Origin: Chloroflexi bacterium RBG_16_64_32
GTDB lineage: Bacteria; Chloroflexota; Dehalococcoidia; SM23-28-2; RBG-16-64-32
DNA length: 6,437 nucleotides
Assembly: GCA_001795235.1 (NCBI GenBank)
Contig: MGNZ01000032.1
Location: forward strand, 11,472-17,908
Direction of reading: 5' to 3'
Of this stretch, positions 5,590 to 6,437 are shown one piece after another; position 1 is the stretch's first letter, and each line of letters begins with the position of its first letter. The notes beneath the pieces are model-generated. The model was not told where the DNA came from and searched no databases. It saw only the letters and a program-made list of their open reading frames with translations. A program made the translations under genes and the position numbers.

Positions 5590-5961
5590 ATGGAGATGGA
5601 GAACGAGAAGGTAGCCAGTAGGGACGAACCTCTGGTAGAAGCGGCAGAGCACGCGGCCCAGAGCACGGAGCGCAGGTCGTTTCAAGCGCAGGACGATTCG
5701 CGTCCACGTGGCCGTGGCCGCTTTCGGCGGCGGGTCTGTACGTTCTGCAAGGATAAGATCCCCGGTGCGGACTACAAGGACTTCAACTTCCTGCGGCGGT
5801 TCGTGTCGGATCGCGGCCGCATCGAGTCGCGCCGTAAGTCGGGGGCGTGCGCAAAGCACCAGAGGTCGGTTGCGCGAGCCATCAAACGGGCGCGGCATCT
5901 GGCGCTCATTCCCTACACGGCAGACCACATCCGGAGTTCGGGGGTGAGTCCGTCCCGGTAG
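5590..5961 (+). CDS. rpsR: 30S ribosomal protein bS18, with long N-terminal extension
   Basis: The core (about 46-112) is classic bS18: RRRVCTFCKDKIPGADYKDF, LRRFVSDRGRIESRRKSG, ACAKHQRSVARAIKRARHLA and IPYT. Cys50, Cys53, Cys87 and His90 form a Cys-x2-Cys/Cys-x2-His set, so this is probably the zinc-binding type of bS18. bS18 forms a dimer with bS6 on the 30S platform. At 123 residues it is far longer than the usual 75-90: about 45 extra N-terminal residues, first acidic (EMENEKVASRDEPLVEAAE) then Arg/Gly-rich, plus a short tail after IPYTADHI. ATG 5590 has AAGAGG (5579-5584) 5 nt upstream, 9 nt after the ssb stop, so the extension is probably translated. No comparably placed start with a good SD was identified nearer the core. 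No bL9 gene follows. Confidence 0.95.
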   Translation: MEMENEKVASRDEPLVEAAEHAAQSTERRSFQAQDDSRPRGRGRFRRRVCTFCKDKIPGADYKDFNFLRRFVSDRGRIESRRKSGACAKHQRSVARAIKRARHLALIPYTADHIRSSGVSPSR

Positions 5962-6034
5962 CGGCTGGGCCCTCGGCTGCCTGCGCCGGATGAGATGATG
6001 GCTCCCCGGTCAAGGACATTTGAGGAGGCGGCGC

Positions 6035-6437
6035 GTGCCTAAGAAGCGCCGAAAGGCGAAGATACCCACGCCCGCCTGGGAGCGCCCCCGAGGCGCCATC
6101 GGCAGCCGTATTCTAGGCCGAGGCTTCCAGTTCTATGGGGCGGTGGCCGTCGGTGTGCTCATAATCGTGGCGATGGGCATCGTCGGATATGCGTTCCTCA
6201 ATGATGAACTGGAGAAGCGGGCGCGGCCCGGATCCACTGCCGTGCAGGTGGAGGACACGCGCTATAGGGTGGACTACTTCGCCAACCGTCTGAAGATTTT
6301 TGTCGATCAGAACGGTGGGCCGGGCGTCGTTCAATACACCGATTCCGTGCCCGCCGTATCCAGTCTACTCACCCAGGAGGAGATTGTGCGTCGCTTCGCC
6401 GGTGAGCTTGACGCTACGGCAGCGGACGAGGAGATCA
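6035..6437 (+). CDS. Membrane-anchored SurA/PpiC-like peptidyl-prolyl isomerase (foldase), 3'-truncated by the window edge
   Basis: An open frame from GTG 6035 runs off the right edge; 134 codons are visible. A textbook TGAGGAGG (6021-6028) 6 nt upstream decides the start. The N-terminus is strongly basic (PKKRRKAKIPTPAWERPRG). One hydrophobic segment follows (about 33-55, FYGAVAVGVLIIVAMGIVGY), giving a type II topology with the bulk of the protein outside the membrane. After it comes STAVQVEDTRYRVDYFANRL (67-86) and TQEEIVRRFAGEL, reminiscent of the SurA N-terminal chaperone domain in anchored PpiC foldases, where a residue run on self-association or substrate binding precedes the parvulin domain. 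The parvulin domain itself lies outside the window, so the assignment is provisional. The 73-nt gap after rpsR shows no clear promoter or terminator, so read-through from the rpsF operon is possible. Confidence 0.65.
   Translation, partial: MPKKRRKAKIPTPAWERPRGAIGSRILGRGFQFYGAVAVGVLIIVAMGIVGYAFLNDELEKRARPGSTAVQVEDTRYRVDYFANRLKIFVDQNGGPGVVQYTDSVPAVSSLLTQEEIVRRFAGELDATAADEEI

Noticed and set aside
5350..5928. 192-codon minus-strand frame across ssb and rpsR
   Set aside because: It spans two clearly recognised genes and their junction. No recognisable domain or SD was found.
5962..6034. Possible promoter or terminator between rpsR and the foldase-like gene
   Set aside because: I found no paired -35/-10 boxes at acceptable spacing and only a weak 6-bp potential stem without a T-run. 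Beyond the SD at 6021-6028 nothing can be supported.

Overview
This 6.4 kb window is a dense stretch of bacterial chromosome in which every supported gene lies on the + strand. It is GC-rich, GTG and TTG starts are common, and Shine-Dalgarno (SD) sites are good. The gene set is housekeeping: comF, a long-form hpf, a PfkB sugar kinase, glyA, rpsF-ssb-rpsR, and a membrane-anchored SurA/PpiC-like protein. This set and the protein styles suggest a Chloroflexota (Dehalococcoidia-like) genome. That is a recognition-based inference and no phylogenetic marker was compared. There is no sign of a prophage, insertion sequence, CRISPR array, tRNA or rRNA.

Layout. (1) 1-536: the 3' part of a ComF-type phosphoribosyltransferase. 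(2) 547-3265: a sigma70-type promoter just after comF drives hpf, then a PfkB/1-phosphofructokinase-type kinase, then an unassigned protein. The last two genes each overlap the preceding stop by four bases (GTGA). The unassigned protein looks like a degenerate GT-A-fold nucleotidyltransferase domain fused to an unknown C-terminal domain. (3) 3262-4698: glyA with its own promoter, whose -35 box overlaps the preceding stop codon, and a ~138-nt leader holding a long stem-loop. (4) 4716-5961: a very strong extended -10 promoter, then a leader carrying a structure that matches the described S6:S18-complex-binding motif (stem, CCG bulge, hairpin), then rpsF (TTG start), ssb and rpsR. A perfect 9-bp hairpin lies between rpsF and ssb. 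(5) 6035 to the window end: the N-terminal 134 codons of a single-pass membrane protein resembling SurA/PpiC foldases.

Working together: bS6 and bS18 form a heterodimer on the 30S platform and probably feed back on their own mRNA through the leader motif. HPF dimerises and stores ribosomes in slow growth, and here it is co-transcribed with a sugar kinase. GlyA supplies glycine and one-carbon units. The most interesting items are the putative S6:S18 leader, the structured glyA leader, the orphan two-domain protein coupled to the kinase, and an SSB whose C-terminal tip ends in Pro-Phe-Glu rather than Pro-Phe. I did not find a convincing wholly new multi-gene system.
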